Shown here one piece after another: positions 1 to 5,915 of a DNA stretch of 7,082 nucleotides. The notes below the pieces were generated by a model, which saw only the letters and a program-made list of their open reading frames with translations, was not told the DNA's origin and did no database searches. The stretch spans positions 74,625-81,706 of the forward strand of contig MHFY01000140.1 of assembly GCA_001805375.1 (NCBI GenBank), given 5' to 3'. Both the position numbers and the translations under genes were made by a program. Numbering within the stretch: position 1 is the stretch's first letter; each line of letters begins with the position of its first letter. This stretch comes from Omnitrophica WOR_2 bacterium GWA2_47_8. GTDB lineage: Bacteria > Omnitrophota > Gorgyraeia > Zapsychrales > GWA2-47-8.

Positions 1-2
1 GG

Positions 3-149
3 ATCGAACGCGTTGTCATCTTTTCCGATTATCACGATACCTTAGCCACGCAATTTTTTGCCAAAGCCAAGGTCAAGATCGTTAAAATCCCCATGCCGTC
101 CAAAGAGATCAGCTACGATTTGGAAAATTACACATCCGCCAAAAAATAG
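3..149 (+). CDS. C-terminal fragment, possible deoxycytidylate (dCMP) deaminase
   Basis: This is an open frame entering from the left edge and ending at TAG 147-149, leaving 48 visible residues (IERVVIFSDYHDTLATQFFA... ending NYTSAKK). The fragment has no catalytic motif, so the zinc-binding HxE/PCxxC signature of the deaminase fold cannot be tested. The pattern of a hydrophobic strand, an acidic-aromatic turn (SDYHD), a helix, and a second strand ending in a short polar tail resembles the end of bacterial dCMP deaminases. In those, the last strand follows a 'Y.d..a...l..a.v.v' stretch. The tag start codon follows only 3 nt after this stop, so the two are probably co-transcribed. If correct, the enzyme would deaminate dCMP to dUMP for thymidylate synthesis. 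The family call is tentative; that the frame is coding is fairly secure from its codon pattern and close spacing. Confidence 0.45.
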   Translation: MERVVIFSDYHDTLATQFFAKAKVKIVKIPMPSKEISYDLENYTSAKK

Positions 150-152
150 AGT

Positions 153-704
153 ATGAAAAGAAAGAAACGCTGTGCCTGGTGCGAAAACGACCCTTTGTAT
201 GAAAAATATCACGACGAAGAATGGGGCACACCCTGTTACGATGACGATAAACTTTTTGAAATGCTGGTCCTGGAGAGTTTTCAGGCGGGGTTGAGCTGGC
301 GGATCATTTTAAATAAACGGAAAAATTTCCGGAAGGCGTTCCATAATTTTAACATCAAAAAAATAGCCCGTTACGGTTCGAGTGATGTGCAGCGGCTTTT
401 AAACGATGCGGGCATTGTGCGCAACCGGCTGAAGATCCTGGCCGCGATCAATAACGCGCAAAAGTTTTTGGAAGTCCAGAAAGAGCACGGCAGTTTTTCC
501 AAATACATTTGGCAGTTCGCGCCCAAAAGATCACCGAAGCGCAGATCTTTAAAAGATCTGCCGGCAAAGACAGCCGAATCCGACGCCCTGGCCAAAGATC
601 TGAAGGAAAAAGGTTTTAAATTCCTGGGCTCAACGGTCTGCTACGCGCACATGCAGGCCACGGGGATGGTGAATGATCACATGAAAGGATGTTTTAAATT
701 TTAG
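153..704 (+). CDS. tag: DNA-3-methyladenine glycosylase I
   Basis: This is a 183-residue cytosolic base-excision repair enzyme that cleaves 3-methyladenine from alkylated DNA, close to the usual family length of about 185-195. The N-terminus carries the family signature C7-x-W9, then YHDEEWG at residues 19-25, then LESFQAGLSW at 40-49. Aligned from memory to E. coli Tag, the zinc ligands are C7, H20, H176 and C180 (the C-terminal VNDHMKGC). E41 corresponds to the base-recognising glutamate and W49 to the aromatic base-pocket residue. FKFLGSTVCYAHMQATGMVNDH near the C-terminus is also typical. All key residues are present, so it should be active. The ATG lies 3 nt after the preceding stop and has no clear Shine-Dalgarno, suggesting translational coupling. 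The stop codon TAG overlaps the first bases of the repeat array that follows. Confidence 0.97.
   Translation: MKRKKRCAWCENDPLYEKYHDEEWGTPCYDDDKLFEMLVLESFQAGLSWRIILNKRKNFRKAFHNFNIKKIARYGSSDVQRLLNDAGIVRNRLKILAAINNAQKFLEVQKEHGSFSKYIWQFAPKRSPKRRSLKDLPAKTAESDALAKDLKEKGFKFLGSTVCYAHMQATGMVNDHMKGCFKF
541..561. repeat. Perfect 9-bp inverted repeat inside tag
   Basis: GCAGATCTT (541-549) and AAGATCTGC (553-561) are perfect reverse complements separated by 3 nt (TAA, out of frame). They lie in the codons for RSLKDLP. A hairpin could form in the mRNA, or the site could be a dyad-symmetric protein-binding site containing two BglII-type AGATCT hexamers. It may simply be chance within coding sequence; no function is claimed. 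Confidence 0.6.
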
Positions 705-769
705 GGATAAGAGGTAAGGGGTAAGAGGTAATACTTACCCCTTAGCCCGTATCCCTTACCCCTTTCTTA
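704..769. repeat. Family A inverted heptamer array, copy 1 (tag / receiver gap)
   Basis: The left arm is four contiguous 7-nt units, GGGATAA, GAGGTAA, GGGGTAA and GAGGTAA (704-731). A 3-nt spacer (TAC) follows, then five units of the opposite sense: TTACCCC, TTAGCCC, GTATCCC, TTACCCC and a degenerate TTTCTTA (735-769). The arms can fold, with 715-725 pairing perfectly with 734-744 (11 bp) and 703-708 with 751-756. It fills practically the whole gap, overlaps the tag stop codon and ends 2 nt before the next ATG. No U-tract follows, so it is not a canonical intrinsic terminator, although a strong RNA hairpin is expected. Confidence 0.9.
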
Positions 770-771
770 TT

Positions 772-1197
772 ATGAATTACAAAATACTAATCGCCGACGA
801 CGAAAAAGATATCTTGGAGGTCATGGCCAAAAAGATCAAGGCCAGCGGCTACAAGGTCATCACCGCCCATGACGGCGAAGCGGCCTGGGAGAAGATCCAA
901 AAGGAGGATCCGGATGTTATTCTTCTGGACCTGACCATGCCCAAAATGGACGGATTTACCGTCTTGAAGAATTTAAGGGAAAACCCTCCCACCAGCAAAT
1001 GGCAGCCGGTCATCATCATCTCGGCCCGCGATGAAATGGAAGACATGCAGAAAGGTTTTTCCCTGGAAGCGGACCATTATCTGACCAAACCCTGCCGCAT
1101 GAACGATGTCTTAAACGCCATTGAATTGATGATCAATTTGATCCCCCAGCGCAAATCCAAAGTGGAAATGGACGCTGACAAAAAACCTTCCCATTGA
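772..1197 (+). CDS. Single-domain response regulator (CheY-like receiver)
   Basis: This 141-residue protein is one receiver (REC) domain with no output domain. The acidic pocket is D9-D10 (IADDE), and the phosphoacceptor is D53 in VILLDLTMPKMDG. The conserved switch Ser/Thr is S84 (IIISARDE), and the invariant lysine is K106 in LTKPC, so the phosphorylation machinery is complete. Residues after about 125 form a short charged tail (QRKSKVEMDADKKPSH) with no recognisable domain. It should act in the cytosol by phosphorylation-dependent binding to a partner. No histidine kinase is encoded nearby, so it is an orphan here. The ATG lies 2 nt past a family A array and lacks a Shine-Dalgarno. Its stop codon overlaps the start of the following hydrolase (TTGA), suggesting coupled translation. 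The partner and pathway cannot be told from the sequence. Confidence 0.93.
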   Translation: MNYKILIADDEKDILEVMAKKIKASGYKVITAHDGEAAWEKIQKEDPDVILLDLTMPKMDGFTVLKNLRENPPTSKWQPVIIISARDEMEDMQKGFSLEADHYLTKPCRMNDVLNAIELMINLIPQRKSKVEMDADKKPSH

Positions 1198-2018
1198 AAG
1201 ATAAGACCGTGAGAATCCTTCTTTTATTGAGTTTAGTGGTCGTGCTTTTTGTGCTTTATATTTGGTATTTAGAAAGCACGGCCATATTTTTGCCCAGCCG
1301 TGAGATCACAACCACCCCCCAGAGTTTGGGTGTCCCTTATGAAAATATCACTTTTAAAACACAGGACGGCGTTATCTTAAACGGCTGGCTGGCTAAGCCG
1401 GCACAGCATTCAAAACGCAGCACCTTGATCTATTTTCACGGCAACGCCGGGAATATCAGCGACCGTGCGGAAAAGGTCGCCGCGTTCGTTAAATTAGGTT
1501 TAAATGTTTTTATCATCGATTACCGCGGTTACGGCAAAAGCCAAGGCAAGCCGACGGAAAAGGGCCTGTATTCGGATGCCATCGCGGCCTACGATTATGT
1601 GATTAAGCGCCCGGATATTGATAAAGAGCGGATCGTTGTCTACGGGGTTTCGTTGGGAGGCGCGCCGGCCATTGACCTGGCAACGAAGCGCAAGATCGCG
1701 GCCCTGATCATCGAGTCATCGTTTTCCAACGCCCATGACATGGCCAGGATCATTGTCCCGTTCGCACCGGCTTTTCTCATTCGGACCCAAATGGCTTCCG
1801 ACACTAAGGTCCAGTCGTTAATGATCCCCAAATTATTCGTTCACAGCCGAGAGGATGAAACGATCCCCTTTGTGTTAGGAAAAAAGTTATTTGACGCGGC
1901 CCCGCATCCGAAAGAATTCTTGGAGATCAGCGGCACGCATAACGAAGGATACCTTTTAAACAGCAGTCTTTACTGGAGCGGGATCAATAGATTTTTAGAA
2001 AAGAATAAATTGTTATAA
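1194..2018 (+). CDS. Membrane-anchored alpha/beta hydrolase (BEM46/ABHD13-like)
   Basis: This 274-residue serine hydrolase has one N-terminal membrane segment (about residues 7-25, RILLLLSLVVVLFVLYIWY), so the catalytic domain is probably outside the cytoplasmic membrane. Fold landmarks in order are the oxyanion HGN at 82-84, DYRGYGKSQG at 109-118, the nucleophile elbow G151-V-S153-L-G155, the acid D221 in HSREDETIP, and H249 in GTHNEG. This is a complete Ser-Asp-His triad. The arrangement matches the BEM46/ABHD13/YfhR-type branch, whose natural substrates are mostly unknown. An in-frame TGA at 1176-1178 limits the start to TTG 1194, overlapping the receiver stop by 2 nt, or GTG 1209, which would give MRILLLL. 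The GTG gives a more typical signal anchor and has a weak purine stretch upstream. I keep the TTG because of the stop-start overlap, but this is not decided. Confidence 0.9.
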   Translation: MKDKTVRILLLLSLVVVLFVLYIWYLESTAIFLPSREITTTPQSLGVPYENITFKTQDGVILNGWLAKPAQHSKRSTLIYFHGNAGNISDRAEKVAAFVKLGLNVFIIDYRGYGKSQGKPTEKGLYSDAIAAYDYVIKRPDIDKERIVVYGVSLGGAPAIDLATKRKIAALIIESSFSNAHDMARIIVPFAPAFLIRTQMASDTKVQSLMIPKLFVHSREDETIPFVLGKKLFDAAPHPKEFLEISGTHNEGYLLNSSLYWSGINRFLEKNKLL

Positions 2019-2020
2019 AA

Positions 2021-2065
2021 GAGGTAAGGGGTAATGGGGAAGAAATTTTACTTATCCCTTATCCC
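2021..2065. repeat. Family A inverted heptamer array, copy 2 (hydrolase / GH5 gap)
   Basis: This is the shortest copy. The left arm is GAGGTAA, GGGGTAA and a degenerate TGGGGAA (2021-2041). The spacer is 2042-2051, and the right arm is TTATCCC twice (2052-2065). The two left units pair with the two right units using mostly Watson-Crick and G-U pairs. It starts 2 nt after the hydrolase stop and ends 8 nt before the GH5 start codon. It is the same family as the arrays at 704 and 3251, with different unit numbers and substitutions. Confidence 0.85.
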
Positions 2066-2073
2066 TGATCAAA

Positions 2074-3264
2074 ATGTTACGAACGAATAAAACCCATATT
2101 ATTGACCGAAATGGTAAAACTCTCCAACTGAGGGGAGTTAATTTAGGCGGCTGGCTGATGATGGAGGCCTATATCCTGCACGCGCCGAATTACGCGGAAC
2201 AGGGGTTTAAAAGAGAATTCGCCGTTAAAAACGGGAAAGCCGCCTTAAAAGAATTCGAGAACAGTTTTCGGAACGCCTTTATTAGGGAAGCGGATTTCAA
2301 AAAGATCGTGGATCTAAATTTTAACTGCGTGCGTTTGCCATTTAATCACCGTTTGGTTGAAACCAGGCCTTTTCATTATGATCCTCAAGGCTTGAAATAT
2401 TTAGACAACGCGATCTCCTGGGCAGAAAAGAATAATATTTACGTGATCCTTGATCTGCACGCGGCCGTGGGCGCCCAAAATCACGATTGGCATTCGGATA
2501 GTTTGGGTGACGCGCTTCTCTGGAAGAACAAACAATCTCAGAAGCGCACGCTTAAGCTTTGGGAATTCTTGGCCGACCGTTATAAAGATAATGAAACCGT
2601 GGCCGGGTATGATCTTTTAAATGAATCGGTGTTAAGCGACACAGCTCTTTTAAATGGTTTTTATAAGCAGGTGATAAAGGCCATCCGCAGCGTGGACCAA
2701 AACCACATTCTTTTTGTGGAAGGCAACAATTGGGCGATGGATATCGCGTGCCTGGAAGATCTTGACGATGACAATCTCGTGCTGAGTATCCACAATTACC
2801 AGCCGCTGGAATTCACCTTTAATTTTATCCCGGCCATGAGATATCCGTTTAAGACCAAGCACGGCGCGTACGATAAGAAAAAAATGCGCGCAATCCTCTC
2901 CGAGTATAAAAAAATCTCCGCAGAGAGGCAGCGGCCGATCTTTGTCGGGGAATTCGGCGTCAATTATAGAGAAGGTGTATACAGCGAGCAGGGTTGGGTC
3001 AAGGATACGGTGGATTGCTACAATGAATTCGGTTTTTCCTGGACCTACTGGACGTACAAGGCGGTCAAGAACAGTGTATTCCCCGATGGGCTTTTCAGCT
3101 ATTACGATAATCCGGTTTGGGTCAACCGCGCCGGGCCGAAACAAGGCTGGGACACGTACGCCAATCTCTGGCCAACGTGTAAAAAAGATATGATCGAGTC
3201 GTGGGATACGAAACATTTTAGAGAGAATGAGAAATTAACGAAAATATTAAGAGGTAAGAGGTAA
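2074..3264 (+). CDS. Glycoside hydrolase family 5 (exo-beta-glucanase/cellulase-like)
   Basis: This 396-residue TIM-barrel glycosidase has GH5 motifs in order: LRGVNLGGWLMMEAY (19-33), RLPF (87-90), DLHA (127-130), LLNES with acid/base E184, HNY (240-242), GEFG with nucleophile E293, and WTYW (323-326). The RGVNLGGWL opening is typical of the branch containing fungal exo-1,3-beta-glucanases, so a beta-glucan is the likely substrate, but specificity cannot be fixed by reading. No signal peptide is present: the N-terminus is MLRTNKTHIIDRNGK and goes straight into the catalytic domain. The enzyme is therefore predicted cytosolic, or exported by another route. An in-frame TAA at 2032 upstream and the lack of other starts support ATG 2074, which has no Shine-Dalgarno. 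The last four residues (RGKR) and the stop TAA 3262-3264 are encoded by the next repeat array. Confidence 0.93.
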   Translation: MLRTNKTHIIDRNGKTLQLRGVNLGGWLMMEAYILHAPNYAEQGFKREFAVKNGKAALKEFENSFRNAFIREADFKKIVDLNFNCVRLPFNHRLVETRPFHYDPQGLKYLDNAISWAEKNNIYVILDLHAAVGAQNHDWHSDSLGDALLWKNKQSQKRTLKLWEFLADRYKDNETVAGYDLLNESVLSDTALLNGFYKQVIKAIRSVDQNHILFVEGNNWAMDIACLEDLDDDNLVLSIHNYQPLEFTFNFIPAMRYPFKTKHGAYDKKKMRAILSEYKKISAERQRPIFVGEFGVNYREGVYSEQGWVKDTVDCYNEFGFSWTYWTYKAVKNSVFPDGLFSYYDNPVWVNRAGPKQGWDTYANLWPTCKKDMIESWDTKHFRENEKLTKILRGKR

Positions 3265-3313
3265 GGGATAAGGGGTAAGATTTACTTGCTCTCTACCTCT
3301 TATCCCTTAGCCC
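3251..3313. repeat. Family A inverted heptamer array, copy 3 (overlaps GH5 3' end)
   Basis: The left arm is GAGGTAA, GAGGTAA, GGGATAA and GGGGTAA (3251-3278). The spacer is GATTTAC (3279-3285). The right arm is TTGCTCT, CTACCTC, TTATCCC and TTAGCCC (3286-3313), with the two inner units degenerate. Positions 3262-3272 pair perfectly with 3299-3309 (11 bp). The first two heptamers are coding and supply the GH5 C-terminus and its TAA. The right arm ends 10 nt before the next ATG. Confidence 0.9.
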
Positions 3314-3323
3314 TTTTAAAATT

Positions 3324-4145
3324 ATGCCCAAAGATAAGATAACTAGTCTCACTAATCCTTTTATTAAAGAGTTGGTTAAATTACGCGACCGGAAAACGCG
3401 TAAGGAATCGAATTTCACTCTCGTTGAGGGATTTAAGGAAACCGGCCTCGCGTTAGAGAGCAAGGCCAAGTTCGAGCAAATTTTTTTATGCCCGGAATTA
3501 TTCGGCGAGGATAAAAAGGGGCGGAAGGCAAAGGTTTTAGAAGAGATAACCAAACGCAAACTTCCCACTATCGAAACCACCAAAGAGGTCTTTCAAAAGA
3601 TCTCTTACGGCGAGCGGCAGGAAGGGATCTTAGGTTTAGTGGAACCTTATCTTTACCGCTTTGCTGACCTGAAACTTAAAAAAGATCCGCTCTTTGTGGT
3701 GGCGGAGTGTGTAGAGAAGCCGGGTAACTTGGGAGCGATCTTGCGCACATCCGAGGCGGCCAATGCCGACGCGCTGATCGTGGTTGAAGCGGTGACCGAT
3801 ATTTTTAATCCCAACGTCATCCGTGCGAGTTTAGGCACGGTGTTTACGATCCCTGTGGTGAGCTGTTCCAATCAAGAGGCGTTTGATTTTTTGAAGAAAC
3901 AAAAGGTGAGCGTCTGTATCGCGGAACCGAATTTTCCGACTATTTATTACGACGCGGATCTAAAACAACCCGTGGCCCTGGTCGTGGGCGGAGAAAAAGA
4001 GGGGTTAAGTCAATTTTGGCGCTCGCACGCGGACGTTCAGGTAAAGGTCCCGATGTTCGGAAAAGCAGGCTCGCTGAACCTCTCGGTAACAGCGGGGGTT
4101 TTGATCTATGAGGCAGTTAGACAGAGAAATGAATTAATTACTTGA
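3324..4145 (+). CDS. TrmH/SpoU-family RNA 2'-O-ribose methyltransferase
   Basis: This 273-residue SPOUT methyltransferase should transfer a methyl group from S-adenosylmethionine to a ribose 2'-hydroxyl in rRNA or tRNA. Residues about 6-105 form the N-terminal substrate-binding domain typical of RlmB/TsnR-type members, including FTLVEGFKE (31-39). The knotted catalytic domain carries all three family motifs. Motif 1 is EKPGNLGAILRTSEAAN (131-147), with N135 and R141. Motif 2 is VVGGEKEGLS (220-229), with E224. Motif 3 is VPMFGKAGSLNLSVTAGVLIYEA (242-264), with S250 and N252. Length and motif order fit an active enzyme. The exact target (23S rRNA, RlmB-like, being most likely) cannot be read from the sequence. 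The ATG lies shortly after a family A array and has no Shine-Dalgarno. The stop TGA 4143-4145 abuts a family B array. Confidence 0.93.
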   Translation: MPKDKITSLTNPFIKELVKLRDRKTRKESNFTLVEGFKETGLALESKAKFEQIFLCPELFGEDKKGRKAKVLEEITKRKLPTIETTKEVFQKISYGERQEGILGLVEPYLYRFADLKLKKDPLFVVAECVEKPGNLGAILRTSEAANADALIVVEAVTDIFNPNVIRASLGTVFTIPVVSCSNQEAFDFLKKQKVSVCIAEPNFPTIYYDADLKQPVALVVGGEKEGLSQFWRSHADVQVKVPMFGKAGSLNLSVTAGVLIYEAVRQRNELIT

Positions 4146-4212
4146 GGCCAGATGCCTGATGCCTGAAGTCAGAAAAAGCTTTTTCTGACTTCGGACTTCT
4201 TGCTTCTGACTT
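4145..4212. repeat. Family B inverted heptamer array with 28-nt perfect palindrome
   Basis: The left arm is four 7-nt units, AGGCCAG, ATGCCTG, ATGCCTG and AAGTCAG (4145-4172). The spacer AAAAAGCTTTTT (4173-4184) is itself self-complementary. The right arm is CTGACTT, CGGACTT, CTTGCTT and CTGACTT (4185-4212). The innermost units plus spacer form a perfect 28-nt palindrome (4165-4192); the outer units match 4-5 of 7 positions. The sequence is unrelated to family A but the layout is identical. It fills the TrmH-ychF gap, leaving room only for the ychF ribosome binding site. Confidence 0.88.
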
Positions 4213-4236
4213 CTTTAAAAAATTGGAGAAACAACC

Positions 4237-5310
4237 ATGGAAATCGGTATTGTCGGGCTTCCCAACGTTGGTAAGTCCAGTTTATTCAACGCATTGACCG
4301 GCGCGGGTGTCGCGGCGGAGAATTTTCCTTTTACCACGATCGAACCGAATGTGGGGATCGTGCCGCTTCCGGATGAACGGTTGGCCCGCTTAGCAAAAGA
4401 ATTTGCCACGCAGAAGATCACGCCCTCCGGCATCCGTTTTGTGGATATCGCGGGGCTTGTTAAGGGCGCGAGCCAAGGCGAAGGCTTGGGTAATATGTTT
4501 TTATCCAATATCCGCGAGGTCGACGCAATTGCGCACGTGGTGCGTTTATTCAAGGATGAAAATGTGGTCAACGTGGCCGGGGATCTGGATCCCATCAGCG
4601 CGATCGAGATCATTGAAACGGAATTATTGTTGGCGGACCTGCAGCAATCACAGAAAGGATTGGAGCGCGCGAAAAAGAACGCCAAGTCCGGCGAAAAAGA
4701 AGCCAAAGATAAATTAGCTCAGCTGGAAGGGATCGTGAAGGCCTTTGAACAGGGAAAATCCGCGCGGCTGCAGGGTTTGCCGGAAGAGATCATCAAAGAA
4801 TTTCAGTTCTTGACCGGAAAGCCGATGCTTTATGTCGCGAATACGGATGAAGACGGAGCGCCGCCGGAACTGCTTAATCCGTTATTGGAACGTGCGAAGA
4901 AAGAAAACACCAGCGTGGTTGTCCTCTGCACGAAGATCGAAGCCGAGATCCTTGCGTTATCTCCGGAAGAGCGCGGGGCTTATTACGAAGCCGCCGGGAT
5001 CACGACCCCGGGTTTGGGCCGTTTGGCCCAGGCCGGAAAAGAATTGTTGCGGCAGGTCTGTTTTTTTACCGCCGGGCAAAAAGAAGTGCGCGCCTGGCTC
5101 ATTCCCGCCGGCACCAGAGCGGTCAAGGCCGCTGGAAAGATCCACACCGATATTGAACGCGGGTTTATCCGCGCCGAGGTTTATAAATACCGCGATCTGG
5201 AAGCGCAGGGTTCTTACAAGGCCCTGCAGGAGAAACATCTGATCAGCCTGGAAGGGAAAGATTACGTTCTTCAGGAAGGCGATGTGGTGTATTTTAGGTT
5301 CAGTGTTTAA
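4237..5310 (+). CDS. ychF: Redox-regulated ribosome-associated ATPase YchF/OLA1
   Basis: This is a 357-residue Obg-related P-loop protein, near the usual family length of about 363. The P-loop is GLPNVGKS (7-14), followed by switch I with NFPFTTIEPNVG (29-40) and switch II DIAGLVKGAS (70-79). The fourth motif reads N202-T-D-E205 (YVANTDEDG) instead of NKxD, which is the hallmark that shifts YchF to ATP over GTP. A helical coiled-coil insert spans about 130-180. The C-terminus has the TGS-like domain GFIRAEVYKY...GKDYVLQEGDVVYFRF. Known roles of the family are ribosome binding and stress-response modulation; in E. coli the gene is next to pth, which is not seen here. Unlike the three genes behind family A arrays, it has a good Shine-Dalgarno (GGAG 4225-4228, 8 nt before the ATG). 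Confidence 0.97.
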   Translation: MEIGIVGLPNVGKSSLFNALTGAGVAAENFPFTTIEPNVGIVPLPDERLARLAKEFATQKITPSGIRFVDIAGLVKGASQGEGLGNMFLSNIREVDAIAHVVRLFKDENVVNVAGDLDPISAIEIIETELLLADLQQSQKGLERAKKNAKSGEKEAKDKLAQLEGIVKAFEQGKSARLQGLPEEIIKEFQFLTGKPMLYVANTDEDGAPPELLNPLLERAKKENTSVVVLCTKIEAEILALSPEERGAYYEAAGITTPGLGRLAQAGKELLRQVCFFTAGQKEVRAWLIPAGTRAVKAAGKIHTDIERGFIRAEVYKYRDLEAQGSYKALQEKHLISLEGKDYVLQEGDVVYFRFSV

Positions 5311-5333
5311 GAAATAATTACCCAATAATTTTC

Positions 5334-5365
5334 TTGTCCATGTTTTGTTCCAGGCGTAGTATAAT
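5334..5365 (+). promoter_or_regulatory. Putative sigma-70-type promoter for the PilZ gene
   Basis: A perfect -10 box, TATAAT, lies at 5360-5365 in the ychF-PilZ gap. The best -35-like hexamer is TTGTCC at 5334-5339. The 20-nt spacing is longer than ideal, so the -35 is uncertain. Transcription would start near 5372 and give a leader of about 57 nt. No ychF terminator is visible upstream, so readthrough is possible as well. Confidence 0.55.
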
Positions 5366-5389
5366 GTCAACTTACGTATAGTCGGTGCT

Positions 5390-5423
5390 GTCCCTTAAGT
5401 CAAACGTTAACCAAGAAAGGGAC
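5390..5423 (+). promoter_or_regulatory. Leader hairpin that would cover the PilZ Shine-Dalgarno
   Basis: GTCCCTT (5390-5396) is a perfect reverse complement of AAGGGAC (5417-5423), with a 20-nt loop between. The right arm contains the Shine-Dalgarno AAAGGGA (5416-5422), spaced about 8 nt from ATG 5429. If the 7-bp stem forms in the leader RNA, it would hide the ribosome binding site. It is therefore a candidate translational control element; no known riboswitch consensus is recognised. Confidence 0.45.
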
Positions 5424-5428
5424 GTAAA

Positions 5429-5914
5429 ATGGGTTTAAAAATTTTTCAGAAGTACCGTAAAGAAAGACGTCAATACCCCCGTTACGGAGCTAAAGATCAG
5501 ATCGCCTTCAGCCTCCTTTTCGATGTTCAAACCAAAATAAAATATCAGATCCTGACCGGCGGCGGAGAGACGATCCTTTCCAAAAAATATCCCGGCATCA
5601 GCAAGGATATCAGCGCCGAGGGCATGTGTTTCTTATCCTCTAATCATTTGAATAACGGTGATATCATCCGCGTTGAAGTCTATAAGCAGGAATCTTCAAG
5701 GCCCATTTATATGGACGGGGAAGTGCGCTGGTGCAAGCCGGTGGTCGTGAAATCCAAAGACACTGACAAGTTCGAGATCGGCATCAAGATCTTTAATGTC
5801 AACAAAAAGCCCGTTACCACACAGCAGCGGGGCGATGTGCGGGTTGTCTGGAGTGAGGTCTTAGAGGCCATTATCGGCGATCCGCAGAAGGTGGTGACCG
5901 GGAAGAAGCCGTGA
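5429..5914 (+). CDS. PilZ-domain protein, probable cyclic-di-GMP receptor
   Basis: This 161-residue soluble protein has both PilZ ligand motifs: RxxxR as R14-QYP-R18 in KERRQYPRY, and D/NxSxxG as D60-I-S62-A-E-G65. Later PilZ strands follow: NNGDIIRVEVY (75-85), MDGEVRWCKP (95-104) and FEIGIKIFNV (about 115-125). It should bind cyclic di-GMP and change conformation, acting as an effector. The output is unknown because there is no second domain; the tail after about 130 is short. About 25 residues between strand 1 and the DxSxxG motif (TKIKYQILTGGGETILSKKYPG) form an extended loop. It has its own promoter-like -10 and a good Shine-Dalgarno in a possible hairpin. The stop TGA is followed after one base by the ATG of the exported protein, so the two are probably made together. 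Confidence 0.88.
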   Translation: MGLKIFQKYRKERRQYPRYGAKDQIAFSLLFDVQTKIKYQILTGGGETILSKKYPGISKDISAEGMCFLSSNHLNNGDIIRVEVYKQESSRPIYMDGEVRWCKPVVVKSKDTDKFEIGIKIFNVNKKPVTTQQRGDVRVVWSEVLEAIIGDPQKVVTGKKP

Positions 5915-5915
5915 T

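Noticed and set aside
704..769. Heptamer arrays as CRISPR arrays
   Set aside because: Units are 7 nt with no unique spacers between them, and there is no cas gene in the window.
2650..3216. 188-residue open frame on the - strand opposite the GH5 gene
   Set aside because: It is a mirror frame of a gene with a full set of GH5 catalytic motifs. Its translation shows no recognisable domain and it has no upstream ribosome site.
4165..4216. Family B palindrome as a classic rho-independent terminator
   Set aside because: There is no GC-rich stem and no uninterrupted U-tract; the downstream sequence is CTGACTT units. Any terminator role would be non-canonical.
4215..4706. 163-residue - strand frame opposite the start of ychF
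   Set aside because: The serine-, alanine- and proline-rich, low-complexity translation is typical of an antisense shadow; ychF on the + strand is unambiguous.
4957..5370. 137-residue - strand frame opposite the end of ychF, extending into the gap
   Set aside because: Most of it overlaps the conserved ychF C-terminal domain. The part in the gap has no ribosome site or domain, and a + strand promoter better explains that gap.
5371..5383. CTTACGTATAGTC as a degenerate family C unit in the PilZ leader
   Set aside because: Only one unit-like match (GTATAGT) exists, with no tandem or inverted partner, so it is likely chance.
5311..5428. ychF-PilZ gap as a known riboswitch, such as a cyclic-di-GMP aptamer
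   Set aside because: The leader is too short, with only one simple stem, and none of the conserved aptamer sequence I know is present.
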